Assembly: GCF_035222375.1 (NCBI RefSeq)
Contig: NC_085890.1
Span: 558,001-622,000, forward strand
Direction: 5' to 3'
DNA length: 64,000 bases
Source: Podospora pseudocomata
Lineage: Eukaryota > Ascomycota > Sordariomycetes > Sordariales > Podosporaceae
The first letter of the stretch is position 1, and every line of letters begins with the position of its first letter. The notes beneath the pieces are model-generated. The model was not told the origin of the DNA and did no database searches. It worked only from the letters and a program-made list of their open reading frames with translations. Positions 23,667-34,786 of this stretch are shown piece after piece. Made by a program: the position numbers and the translations under genes.

Positions 23667-24879
23667 CAAAGATCAGAATCCATCGAGTCCATACTCTCCC
23701 CCCTCATCTTATTACCACCCACCCCCTTCCCCATCACCCTACTCTTGAACTTCTTCGAGCTATTAATCCTCGCCTGCTCCCGGTTAAAAACCTCAATCGC
23801 CTCGGGGTTGTACTCGGTCCGACTGTTCTTGCTCTTGCTCTTCGCGTGCAGCCTGATGTGCTGCTTCCAGTTGTCCCGCCTGTTAAACCTCTTGGGCTGC
23901 CCGTCTTTGCTCTTCTCCGGCGGGCAAAACTCGCACACCCAGCCTTCTTTCTCTCCCCCGATGCCGTGTTCGCTGTTGTGATGTGTTAGAAATTGTATCA
24001 GATAGTAACTCGGGGGGTTGGGCGGGCTTACTTCTTGAGATGCCTCTTCAGATGCTCATTCCTCCTATAGGGCCCATAAGAACAGCCAGGCACAATGCAC
24101 CGAAACGTAGCCTTTGGCTCGACATCATTCACACTCTCGCCCCCCCTCTGCGCCCTGATCCTCCCGTGTCTCTGCCTAGGAGGCGGCGGGGGATCATCCT
24201 TGATCCTATGAATAGGCGACGGCAACAACCCCACAGCCGAGGGCTCAACAGACAGGCTGTCCTTCAGATACTTATTCCTCATATCGATATCCTCCCCCTT
24301 GTCCTCAAACTTGAGCGGCGGGTGCCGAACCATCAAGCTCGGCCTCTTTGGCGTGTGCTCCCCAAAGCTGATCGGACTGTGGCTGTCCTGTGGCCAGCGC
24401 CAGTTCTCCAGCCCGTTGCTCGAAGGCAGCTGCTGCTGGGGACTCACCACCGCGGGTGGTGGCTGGAAGAGGTTGTCCCCGCAGTAGTACTCGACGTGTT
24501 GAGAAGGGGATAGTTGAACACCGCCATATCCGTTGTGGGAAAAGCTTCCGAAGCTCAGCTGGCTGCCACGCGAAGGAGTAAGGGGGAAGCCTGGCTGGCT
24601 AAAGTCGGATATGCCATCACCCTTGAAGGCGAATGCAAAGTACGAGTTGGATGCTGAAGACGGAGGAGTGAGCTCAATGGAGCGGCCGTCGATCGACGAG
24701 CTGAACGAGGAGGCATAGTCAAACGAGTGTCGTGGAGGAGTGGACCGGCCAGAGGTCGGTGTGTGAGGGCCGTAGCTGGAAGACGAAAGGGAAAAGCTGG
24801 ATCCGCTAGGGCTAAACATGTCGTCGTCCTCCAACCCGAGAGGGACAGCATACAGCGGATGCCCTGTGTGGAACTCCAT
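23666..24879 (-). CDS. C2H2 zinc-finger transcription factor (two fingers)
   Basis: Two exons, 24879-24032 and 23972-23666, joined across a 59-nt intron (GTAAGC...CTAAC...ACAG); 384 residues. The first 270 residues are Ser/Pro/Gly-rich, a probable regulatory region, starting MEFHTGHPLYAVPLG. Finger 1 (about 265-290) reads CIVPGC...YRRNEHLKRHLKNEH and spans the intron. Finger 2 (about 300-330) reads CEFC...KRFNRRDNWKQHIRLH and has an unusually long insertion between the Cys and His pairs. A basic C-terminal tail follows (SKKFKSRVMGKG). The pairing recalls BrlA-like developmental regulators but no orthologue could be named. I chose the ATG at 24879 over one 97 codons upstream because the intervening reading is hydrophobic and unlike a transcription factor. 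It is preceded by about 5 kb of gene-free DNA. Confidence 0.8.
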
Positions 24880-27800
24880 ATTTGCCTTCACCGGCGCGTA
24901 GGAAGAGGGGATTGGCAGCAACGAGTGAAGGGAAGAAGCGAAGAGGACCAAAAGGGTTGAAGACCAAATAGACCTCTCTCGCACTGAAGCACAGGAATGA
25001 GGGCTGCTGGATAGATATACAGGAACAAGAGCGAGGATCGTCAGGAAAGACGGGTGGGACCCCTTGGACAACCGATGGACAACCCATCTGTCAAAGTAGG
25101 AATAGCTTGACCAATATAAGGGGCAAGGGAAAGGAGACTCGCGTGTGGCACATTCCTGTGCGACTCCCAAATGGCCGAGAGAAAAATGTCGTAGATCTCC
25201 TGCTCACCATCAGAGTACCTGAGAAATGTACCTTGAGGGACTCGCCCGTCCGTGCGGAGAAATGTCCCACTGCCCATGAGGGATGGAGTGATCGCCAACA
25301 GCGTCTGCACAGCAAGACAAGAGGGCCGACAAGTGGCCTTGCTGCAAGAGATAAGCTAGGTTTCTGAAGCCAAACAGGGTGGTATAATCCAGGGCGACCA
25401 AAGAGGAATAGCTGGGGGGAGCGGTTAGCGTACATACATACAGCTTTGCAGCTAATGGCCGGTTATGTAGAACACCTGATAACTCTGTGAAGCTGCAAGA
25501 GCATCTTGGCCTGCAACTCAAGCATCGAGGAAAAGCAATGTGGTAGGGAGATCAGGCGAGATCTTGGGCGAGGGTTTGCATAGGTAGGTGGGCAGGCAAT
25601 TAGGTTCAGGGTCCCAGGCTCCTGGCCTTCGCCGGGCTGGAATGGCGATAGCACACGGGCAGGAATGGTGGGCTTCCCTCATCAAGAGGCCGAGCACAGG
25701 TGAGACAATCGAGTATCAAGGTGTGTGGACGATCAACAGTCGTTGCCGCAGGGCCCTCCACTTCCATGAGACTTGGGAGGCAACGTGTGTCCTTCTGTGG
25801 TCTGCGGAGGTTTGACACTGCGGAGACTGAAGATCGAAAGGGTCGATGAACAGGTAAATTGTTCCTAGACCTTTGTTCGGTAGGGCGAGGTTGAGTACCC
25901 CCTGTCCCGGATTAGCTGAGAGAGATGCAAACACCAACTTATTGGCAAGGTAAGGTAAATACTAGGTAAGCAAGAAGCAAACTTGGGTCCGGGTCGAAAC
26001 AGACGAAGAAGAAAACAAGTCAGGTAGGCTGGACAATCCAATCGGATTGGGTAACATGAGGAGCCGGCATTCCCTACAGGTGACAGAGCAGAGTCGTAGT
26101 GGTTGGCAAGTCTCGGCGGGATCCAACGATCTAGGAACCAAGATAGCCTTCTTCCCCCCATCCCTCCCCCCGCGCCCCCCCCCCGAAAAAGGATACCCTC
26201 CAACAAGTTCGAGCTCCCACGATGTCGGGGATGGTGCTGGGGAAGTTGAGAGCGCAGCCCTGACGCGAGCCAATGACAACGGCGGATCTGGGCTTGGGCA
26301 AGCCACACAACAAGGACGGCATCTCAGACCCTGAATTTATCCCTCAGATAAACTCTATATTGACACTGTCCATGATGTGCTGCCATCCGCTTTGATCGTG
26401 CTTGCCAAGGGCGAAAGGGCACTTCTCCGACCGGGCTGAATGAGCAGAATGGAAAGTAAAGCGCCTCTTTCTGTCCTGTCTAGCCCATGACCTCCATGCG
26501 AGCAAACATTTTGTCCTTTTCAAGCCTCATGCTCACAAACAGCCGTCACATGGCGTCAACGACAACCGCCTCTCTCCTGACCCACTCACCCACCCACCTG
26601 GTCGACCGGTCTTCTCGTCGTCGAACGGAACGATTCCATTGTCTGATCCTGTCTCGCCCTCATCAATTCTTCTGAGACTTCTCACCGCAGTCCATCCTCC
26701 CATTGCTTCTCCCTGTGGCCCAGCTGTACCCTGACTAAGGCATGACAGGCACCCCCACCGATCTCTCTGCATTATGACCTCTGATCGTATCTGTACCGCG
26801 TGTGCATATGATGAAGAAGAAGCAATCCGTCCTGGTCGTCATCGCCCCGCTGCAACACCTCCCCAACACATACACATCAGATTGATACGAAGATTCCCCG
26901 CATTTTCTGATGAGGTCGAACCGTATTGGTATCGGTTCGAGGCGTTCATGTTCGAGATCTGATCAAGATTGCTAACCAAGCCCACCTACCTACCTGAGTT
27001 TGGATGGATTAGTGTGCCCTGTCTTGCAGTAGGGTACCGGAACTTTTGGTTGTGACGACCGTTTGCTTTGTATTTTGCTGATTTGATTGATCAGATCAAC
27101 TAACAAGAAAACTGACCAGTAGTTGGTCGGGGAAATACCCGGCAAGTCAATTGTTAACTCCGCAAGTGACAGCGAGCAAACAATCGAGGTTCAGCCTCCC
27201 CAGCTTTCTTCCCCGTCCTCTGTCCTCTGGCCTCTGTCTTTTTGTCTCTCTCTACCACCTGCCTATGTCTCTCCCCCAGTCTCCGTGGCTTGTTTACCCC
27301 TGACGGTCGAGGCCGGACACTTACATATTTCATCCCTTGCGAAAAGTTTCCGCAACGGCACAGAGCTGTAGGGCGTCTCGTCTCTGTTACGGACAACCTT
27401 GCGGTTTCTCTTCACAGCCAGCAAGTGTTCGGGCCGGATTAACGAGAGTGGACATTGATCTCCCTGCAAGAGGGCTCTTGTTCCTGCAGGACATCGTCGA
27501 TGGAGGGGGGGTGTCAGGGGGATGTCTTTTCCCTTCCCCAAATCGTCAACACAATGGCATTGATTGCTTGGGGGGGCGTTGTAGAGCAAGTTGCACAGCT
27601 CACAGTGTCGGTGGCTTGTCTATCCGAGAGGTTGAAGAGGCCTCATTCAAGAGGCACAACGCTTGATATCACCTTGATCACGCATGCTTCTTCCTCCAGT
27701 GAACTGCATCCACCCTCTGCCACGACCGCCATATCACAACGGTCTCTGGGCAAACAAGAGGGGCCGTTGGTGGTTCGAGGCAAGATCCGCTTCAATTCTC

Positions 27801-29937
27801 TTGGTAGCGCTATCAAGTACAGTGTATATGCCCGAGATATTGTTGCTCGGCACAGTTGTCGTGTCTCATCGCGTCTCCTCTCCTTGACGGCGTGCGGGAG
27901 GCGCATGCTTAGCTAAGCCAGCCGGCTGGCTTCCACTTGTGTGTTTGTTACCCCATCAGACATGAGAAGGAGTGGTTCCCTGTCTCTGATTGGACAGGTG
28001 GTCTACACCCTCAGGAACGGTGATGGACATTCACCACACCACTTGTTGTCTTTGGAGGGTGGATCAGATCAGCCCAGGGGTCTGTGGGGTACTACGGCAG
28101 TTGTGGGGGGAAAAGGTAACAAACATACTACTGCATGGGACCTGTTGTTTGGTTTGTTCTTTTCGGCGGACGGAATACCAACCGAGAGAGTCTCATTTCT
28201 CTCTCTCTCAAAAAGAAAGAGTTCGCCGACCACTATTCTGGGAGGGTGAATCATGTAGGTCATATGAGATGGTGAGCTAGTAGGGGGCAAGGGTGTTTAT
28301 CACACACAGGGGAGAGAGGTCAGGATACAGGGTATGTCAGTCTACCTTGTTTCTGCGCATCTCATTACCCTCGCTTATCACCGGTCGTCTTGCCACATGG
28401 ACCACCGCAACCTGTCCTGGGGTCAGCCGGCTCTTGAAGCAATCACCAGATTCGGGGAACTTGCCGACAGGTGAAGGAGGGGTTCGTGATGTTTGTACGT
28501 GATATCGAAAACCCCTTCTTACATCTCTTCCTTCAGAGGCCCATATCAGGGGTTGGTCTGCTGTAGGGTTGTTCGAAGCAAGGAGTGAGAGGGAGGGAGA
28601 AGACACATGTTTGACAGGAAACGAACCTGCCTACTACATGAGGAGGGGAAGACATGGGGGGCATGAGTAGGGATGACTTCATGTAGTTGTAGTTGCCAAC
28701 TTCTTCAGCCCAAGTTACTCTACACAAGACAACCCCCTCTCGGATGCCCATGTTGTGGCTATTCTTAACGGTGACAACTTTTATGTACCTAACCCCCTCT
28801 CGTGATCTCGTCACCATCCAACATCAGCGACAAACATTTCCCAGCTGACCTCCCTACAAAGTATCAGCACATGGTAGACTACCTCACTACACTGATGATT
28901 AATTCCCAAAACAATGAGACGGACCATCACCACCGCCCGCCCGCCACTATCACCAAAGCAGCAGCTACAGCATGTTCCTCCTACCTAGATAGACAAACAT
29001 CTTCTCAACCGTGACATCAAATCATACGAGAACCACTCACTCGCCGAACTTGGGGGTAGGTAGGCGGTGGTTTCATCACAGCTGAGCAACCTCTACGAGA
29101 AGAATCGATTCTAATTTCAACTCATGCCAGTCAGCCAAGCTTGGTCTTTTATTAGCCCTATTGGATTTGGGGCTCGTTTTTGTTTGCGAGCGGGAGGTAA
29201 GGGGGTGATATATGCTGAAGGATGAAATAACTGGTGAATGTAAAGGAACTTGACGGAGATAGCATGTTGAATTGTATATGGTAGAGATGATTGAAACTCT
29301 TGTAAAGATGGAAAGATGGTTGATCGTGTCTTTGAAAGATAGGTAATTGGTCTTGGAGGATAAGTTCATCGGTTTTAAAAGATACCCAAGGTAGCGAAGA
29401 GGCCTGTTTCCTATTTTGAAAATGGCCAACTCTTAGCTGTTATTACCAGCTTACAGAGCTGTCTACGTGCGTGGTAATGTAAATAGTTACAGCATCATGA
29501 TACGACTACAAAAGTTGCCTTTGTGAGTGTGGCGGAATAATCGAGGGCGCCTATTATCCGAGAAAGATGTAACACCGAATTTGGCTCGAGAAAAGGATAG
29601 GATAAAATAACGAAAGTTGGGGTGAAAAGGAAAACATGTGAGATTGCTTTGCTCCACCAGTTGACCTCAAAAGGTTCCGTGTCTACCTAATAGAGTAGCA
29701 AGGTAGGAAAGCATGACAGGACTGTTGACAAGAATAGTATTTACACCCCACGAATCTAACACATGTCGGTACCTCATCCATATATATATAGGTAGCCTTT
29801 ATATACCGACGAGCGAGCCTGCGATTCACGTCTCACAGCATATCAGGCAACTGAGAGACAATTGGATTCTTTTAAAACCATGTCAATATATCCTTCAGAG
29901 ACAGAACCCCATTCTTCCTTTGCCCTTGAGCAACAAC
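24880..29937. promoter_or_regulatory. Five-kilobase gene-free region upstream of C2H2 gene
   Basis: No conserved coding sequence is visible on either strand; open stretches are short and overlapping. The first kilobase upstream of 24879 is probably the leader of the C2H2 gene, with upstream ATGs and an in-frame open stretch. An overlapping pair of perfect palindromes lies at 27907-27932. The far end (about 29.1-29.9 kb) is the AT-richer 3' flank of the eIF2B gamma gene. Large upstream regions of this kind are usual for fungal developmental regulators, but no element can be named. Confidence 0.5.
27907..27932. repeat. Two overlapping perfect palindromes
   Basis: GCTTAGCTAAGC (27907-27918) and AAGCCAGCCGGCTGGCTT (27915-27932) are both perfectly self-complementary and share AAGC. 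Either could form a hairpin or bind a homodimer, and they are mutually exclusive as cruciforms. Confidence 0.85.
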
Positions 29938-31732
29938 CTACTCCTCATCACTCCCGCTCCCCTCCCCATCAACACTCCCCTCCACATCATCATCCCTCTC
30001 ATCATAAGCATCATCCAGCTCCTCTTTCGTAGCCTCCAGCCCGCTCGAGCTCATAAACTTCTCCTCCTTCGCCTCCGTCTTGGCCTCCACCAGCAGATTC
30101 TCCTGCACCTCACAACCAGTCAGCGAGCACCCCTCGCCCAACTCGGCCCTCCTCCCAATGATGCACTTGGTCAACTTGCAGTTCTTCCCAACCACCACAC
30201 CATCCATCAGCAGGCAACCCTGCAGCTTGGCGCCCTCGCCGATCTGGCAGTTGGTCCCAATGACGGACTCCTTGATGGAAGTCTTCTCTGACACGGTCAC
30301 GTTGTCGGCGACGAGAGAGTCAGACTTGGAGATGGTGGTTCTGGGCTTGACACCCTCTGGGTAGGCGACCTTGCGGGCGTGGCAGTAGGGACTGGGTGGG
30401 TTGGTGGTGTCCTGGATCTCCTCTAGGGAAGGCAACTTGGCCAGTTGGAGGGAGATTTGCAGTAGCAGTTGGGCCGTGTCGACGCGGCGGATGATGGGTG
30501 TTGGTTTGGCTGGGGTGCCGGTAGAGGTAGGGTGGATGTAGGCGAGCAATGGTGGTACCTCTACCGATTTGGAAGCAGACTCCATGGGGTTAGGCTCTTC
30601 TACCTTGGGGGTCTTGAAGGTGACCACCTGGTTAGGTTCCTCAGCTGGGGTGGAGTTCAGGCTGAGCTTTTGAGTGGCAGTCTCGAGACTGGTGGTGTTG
30701 GTGGTTTCACCACGGGGACTGTTGGTGTCGCCGTGTTGGGAAGACGAATCGTCCACTGGTAGGGCGAGAAACTCGTCAAATCCAAGCTTGGAAGAGAGGC
30801 CCTTTTGCCAGCTGGCTTTGGCCCACCAGCCGATGACATCTTCGCCAATGGTTTCGAGTCGGTCATTTTCCTTGACGAACTTCATCACCCATTGAGGGAA
30901 GATGTAAATATGGGCGTCGCGGTGGGTGGTATGCATTTTGATCTTGGGGTGCTGTTCGACGAGGTCGTGGCGGGAAGGGAAGCCCTTCTTGTCCTCCAGG
31001 GTATCCTTCAGAGTATCCGTGGGCATCGAGCATACCAGCTTGGACAGGTGAGGGAAGAGAGAGCCGCTCGCGGGCAGCACTGAGGATGAGGGCAGTGGTA
31101 CTGTCGCAATAAACTCGGTTTCCTCACCCTTGATGGGTGTCTCTGATTTTGTTTGGTAGTAGACGGACAGACCGCCGCTGTGCTTTCCCTGGGATGCGCG
31201 AGAGTCGCCCAGCACATCTCCTAAACTGGCAGACTTGACCATCCATGCTTGCAAGAGCTTCTCTGGACCCAACTCGCATACCAGATCGCAAGGGAGGACC
31301 AAGAAGTCGGAAGTTACGAGTGACTGTAGCTCTGGAAGTCTGAGAATCTCGGCAGTGCCCGTGTTTTGATCCAAGTCCTCTGGTGCAAGGAGATCAGGGC
31401 GTGGGAGTGGCAAGCCAGTCAGGAATGGATTTGTCTTGAGCGCACTGTCAATGGCTTCCTTGGCTGATGGGGGGCAGATGAGTGTGATGTCTGCAATACA
31501 TGTTAGTTATGAAAGAACAATAAGGTGTTGAGATTGGTTGTGAGGTCTCACTTGTGATGCCAGCTCGGTAACAAAATTCAAGCGGGTACCAGACCATAGG
31601 CCGATTGGCAATGGGAAACAGAGCCTTTGGGTTCTCATCAGGGTTTGCTGTGAACGTTGGGAATGAGCTTCCCGGGCCGCACAAGATGAGGGCCTGCAAC
31701 CCAGGGGTCGCGATAGTGACTGCGTGGGGCAT
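29938..31732 (-). CDS. Translation initiation factor eIF2B subunit gamma (GCD1 homologue)
   Basis: A catalytic-subcomplex subunit of the GDP/GTP exchange factor for eIF2, cytoplasmic. Exon 1 is 31732-31552 and exon 2 is 31490-29938 across a 61-nt intron (GTGAGA...CTAAC...TGCAG) that joins to AGITNITLICPPSA; 577 residues, almost the length of yeast Gcd1. The N-terminal nucleotidyltransferase-like fold starts LQALILCGPGSSF and continues ENPKALFPIANRPMVWYPLEFC. The middle has FLVLPCDLVCELGPE and a Ser/Pro-rich insertion (about 290-400). C-terminal left-handed hexapeptide repeats run from about 450 to 525 (SVIGTNCQIGEGAKLQGCLLMDGVVVG in overlapping pieces), ending in an acidic tail. It shares a divergent promoter with the Pex22-like gene. 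Confidence 0.92.
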
Positions 31733-32598
31733 GGCAGCAAGTATCTTAGACGAGTAACTGTTCGATGAAGGTGATTGCTCAAGGAAATTTGAGGTGGGGT
31801 TGATTTTATGTGACGGGCTGCCCTGTATGGTAAGTCTAGACCTCTGTCCAACTGGAAATCTGAATCAGTGACTGGGTTGATGGAGCTGACTTTTCCTCTG
31901 GCTTTTGTTACTGTAAGTGAGAATCTGAGTCACCAGAAGCCAGCCGCAAAGGAAGGGTTGCCCTTAAAAGACCCCTCCATTCATGTGTGAATGCCCCTCC
32001 TTGACATAACAGGGTTAGGGTTTGTGGCTTCGGCATTGCATATTGGATACGTGTAGATTGAGGAATGATATTGGGTTCTAGGCTAGAGTACTAGACAACC
32101 TCTTTGAGATCGCAGAATGCAATCGACAATGTTAGCAGTTGTGATTGTCCTAGTTCCTGAGGCCAGACTGATGCTTTTGTCAAACTTGGGCTGTTGAAAA
32201 GTGACGTATTCTGACAAGAACACGGACCACACCGTGTTTCTTGGCGTCAGCTTCAGCTCTCCTTTGTTATTTCTCTCCGGGCCAACCACCTGCCTCGGTT
32301 TGGTCTATCCGAAAATTGGAGCTCGGCTTTGGTGTGCAACAAGAGGAAGCTGGGGCCGCAACCGCGCTGGGGGCGCCGGCATCAACAAACCGTGCCATCC
32401 CTCCCCAGCCTTCTCATTGACCGCGCCATCTCCACATGTCCATGTCCATGTCCACATGCTACCACCTGCTTAGACTATAGTGTCCCTCCCCATCACCAGC
32501 CACATAGTTTTCAACATCTCTTGACGACCTCCCCGAGTAAACCGACGAGAGCAAGCCGCAACCCGCCCGGAACGAGATGATCGATCGCAACATCACCA
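31733..32598. promoter_or_regulatory. Divergent promoter of eIF2B gamma and Pex22-like genes
   Basis: An 866-bp gap between divergent start codons. It holds a telomere-repeat-like box at 32011-32023 and a tandem CCATGT run near 32434-32460. No gene lies inside. Confidence 0.6.
32011..32023 (-). promoter_or_regulatory. Telomere-repeat box (AAACCCTAACCCT on the sense strand)
   Basis: AGGGTTAGGGTTT on the plus strand, so AAACCCTAACCCT relative to the eIF2B gamma gene, 279 bp upstream of its ATG. Sites of this type bind Tbf1/Teb1-like Myb proteins in yeasts and drive translation-related genes. An identical 13-mer lies at 51950-51962. Confidence 0.5.
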
Positions 32599-33942
32599 AT
32601 GTCGCCGCCCTATGAGTCGTCCCGCCGCCGCGGCGTTTGGAACCATTGGGTCCCGCTCGCCGTGACCGTCACGGTTGCGACAGTGGGAGTTGTCGCCTGG
32701 GTTTGGAGCCAGCGGAAGGAGGAAGATCAGGAGGAAGCAGAGACCGGTTCCGCCTACCAGGATCTCGACTACGATGAAGGCGAATATGGCGACAACCCCG
32801 CCTACGGCGCGTCCCGGGATGGTGCTGCTGGCGGGACCCAGACTCGCTCGGGCGGTCCTGGTGTCGCTGCTGCAGCCTCGCAGGTGGAATCGTCCACCCT
32901 GGGCTGGGCTGCGTTGCGCCGGACGCCGAGCCCTTCACAATTCTTCGATACCGCGAGGAGGACTGTTACTGGAGGGCTGAGTGCGGCTGGCGCAGCTGTT
33001 GGAAGTGCTTTGGCTGCCATCAGGGAAGAGGACAAGACCGCATATGCAGACCACGAGACCTGGTCCGAGGAGATCGAGGCCAAGAAGGAAAGGGTTGTCC
33101 CATCAACCTCACAGGCCAAGGATACCAACAAGCGCCGTAAGAAGGTTGCCATTGTTATCTCGGCTGATAATCATATCGACGATATGGATGCGGATGGGTA
33201 TCACGAACATGCTGTGCGTGCCCCCCCTTCGGTGTACCCTTAAGCTCCCGAGAGAATATCCATGCTAATCCGCAATAGTCTATTCTGTCTCACATTCCTC
33301 GGTCAATTGACACCTCCAAGCACAAGCTCTATGTTCTCATCTATGCCCCCAATCTCAAGGAGACCACACGCGAATCGCCTAGCAACCGTCCCCCGCCTTC
33401 TTTGAGCTCGTCGTTCTCCAACATCGACCCCGCTCAAGCCCAGACTTCCGGCGATGAGGCCAAGAGCCCTGCGTACGTTTCAACTATCCGGTGGAGAATT
33501 CCACGGGTTCTGTAACTAACTTGCGTATAGAATCGGCCCATCCACATCTGATCCGGCCTACAACGCTATTTACGCCCAGGCTCAAGCGCTTGTTGAAAAA
33601 GACAGCATGATTCTGACCTTTACCACCCTTAATGGCCACTCGCACATTTTGCGCCACATTCAGCCCGAGATCATCTACCTCCAGGAGTCTCTCGGCGGCG
33701 AGAACGGCAGCATTGTCACCAACCTTCAGACCTGGCTCCGTCACGACATTATTCTGGTGGTGGGAGCGGAAAGCGGCCACGGAGGTCTCGCCGATAGCGA
33801 GTCAGAGGCGGAGAAGCCCGGAAAAGCGGAAGAGATCTGGTGGCACCGGGAAGACCGGGTGGGCAGAGGACGCGGTGTCATCGTGGTCGATGCCCAAAAG
33901 GTGCAAGACGACTGGGCTCGCAGAGTGCTAGGTAAGGAGTAA
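32599..33942 (+). CDS. Pex22-like peroxin (membrane anchor of Pex4)
   Basis: Anchors the ubiquitin-conjugating enzyme Pex4 to the peroxisome for export and recycling of the import receptor Pex5. Three exons: 32599-33213, 33279-33472 and 33531-33942, with introns of 65 and 58 nt (both with CTAAY branch sites); 406 residues. A basic start (SSRRRGVWNH) is followed by one membrane segment at about 17-37 (VPLAVTVTVATVGVVAWVW), then an acidic, disordered spacer. The C-terminal half (KKVAIVISADNHI, KLYVLIYAPNLKE, SMILTFTTLNGHSHILRHIQPE) is an alternating strand/helix domain as in Pex22. It is longer than yeast Pex22 (about 180 residues), as usual in filamentous fungi. Identification rests on the anchor plus this domain. 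Confidence 0.75.
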
Positions 33943-34091
33943 AAACAGGCCCGAGTGACGGACATGACTGCTCTGAGTTGATGATGATGGATTGGATTTT
34001 TTTATTTCTTGTAGACATGTTGCGTGAGCAAGCGTGTCATATATACCTCTGTAAGCACGATTTACATAAGATGCTGGTGTCACAGCCTATC

Positions 34092-34122
<31 letters not shown>
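34092..34122. repeat. AGT triplet microsatellite
   Basis: About ten AGT units downstream of the Pex22-like gene, probably in its 3' flank. Confidence 0.9.
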
Positions 34123-34129
<7 letters not shown>

Positions 34130-34700
34130 TCTATAAAACAAAAGATGGAAGAGATACTGCATTATACTGGGGTCACGTGATGCGGCTCAGTGCCAAGCAG
34201 CGTTGAAGCCACCACCCGTCCAAACAGGGATTGATTCGCCAAAGAAAACACCCCACAAAGAGACAGGCCATCGTCCACTGATCGACCCCAGGCGCATCCG
34301 CCAGAACGACGAGCATCAAGTTTCGGCATCGCAAGAATATCAGTACATGCAGTCGGCCGCCGAGTCGCTGGAAGAACCGGTATTACGACGCATTGTTTAC
34401 GTCGAAAACTCTGCTGCAAACCGCGTGGAACGACCGCCATTGACGCCCGCCCCAACAGCGGAAAACACTGGACCTGACCTGGAACTCATTCCAGAGCCGA
34501 ATCACGCTCCGCTGGCCGCGACCTGACCCTGGACCGCGGCGCATCATCATCATCCACCACCACCGTCCACTTTCAACCCCATCGGCCATCGCTATCGCGC
34601 CCGCCCCATCGATTCAAGCATCAGCCTCAATTGCTCCCATCGACACTCGACCGTCCTCGGCGCTCTAACATATTTTTTTTCTCTCTCGTCAGCCCTCCCG

Positions 34701-34730
34701 ATGCGATTCGAGCAGGGGAGCAACCTCTAA
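34701..34730 (+). promoter_or_regulatory. Nine-codon upstream ORF ahead of Spt20
   Basis: ATG CGA TTC ... CTC TAA encodes MRFEQGSNL and ends 56 bp before the main ATG at 34787. If the transcript starts upstream, it would be scanned first and could damp translation. Confidence 0.4.
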
Positions 34731-34786
34731 GCGACGGGTCTCCCTCCCTCACGCCGCTGCCTGCGGGCAGCAGCTCACCCATCCAA

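Larger units (their letters stand above)
33943..34786. promoter_or_regulatory. Intergenic region / Spt20 leader
   Basis: No gene recognised. It contains an AGT triplet run (34092-34122), a CT-rich start region from about 34.5 kb, and a short upstream reading frame of nine codons at 34701-34730 ahead of Spt20. Confidence 0.5.

Noticed and set aside
24880-25170. 97-residue N-terminal extension of the C2H2 protein
   Set aside because: In frame, but hydrophobic and Ser-rich without nuclear-factor character; the downstream ATG begins a sequence typical of the protein.
27455-27916. 153-codon plus-strand frame in the upstream region of the C2H2 gene
   Set aside because: No motif, no matching intron structure, and low-complexity Ser-rich reading typical of chance frames.
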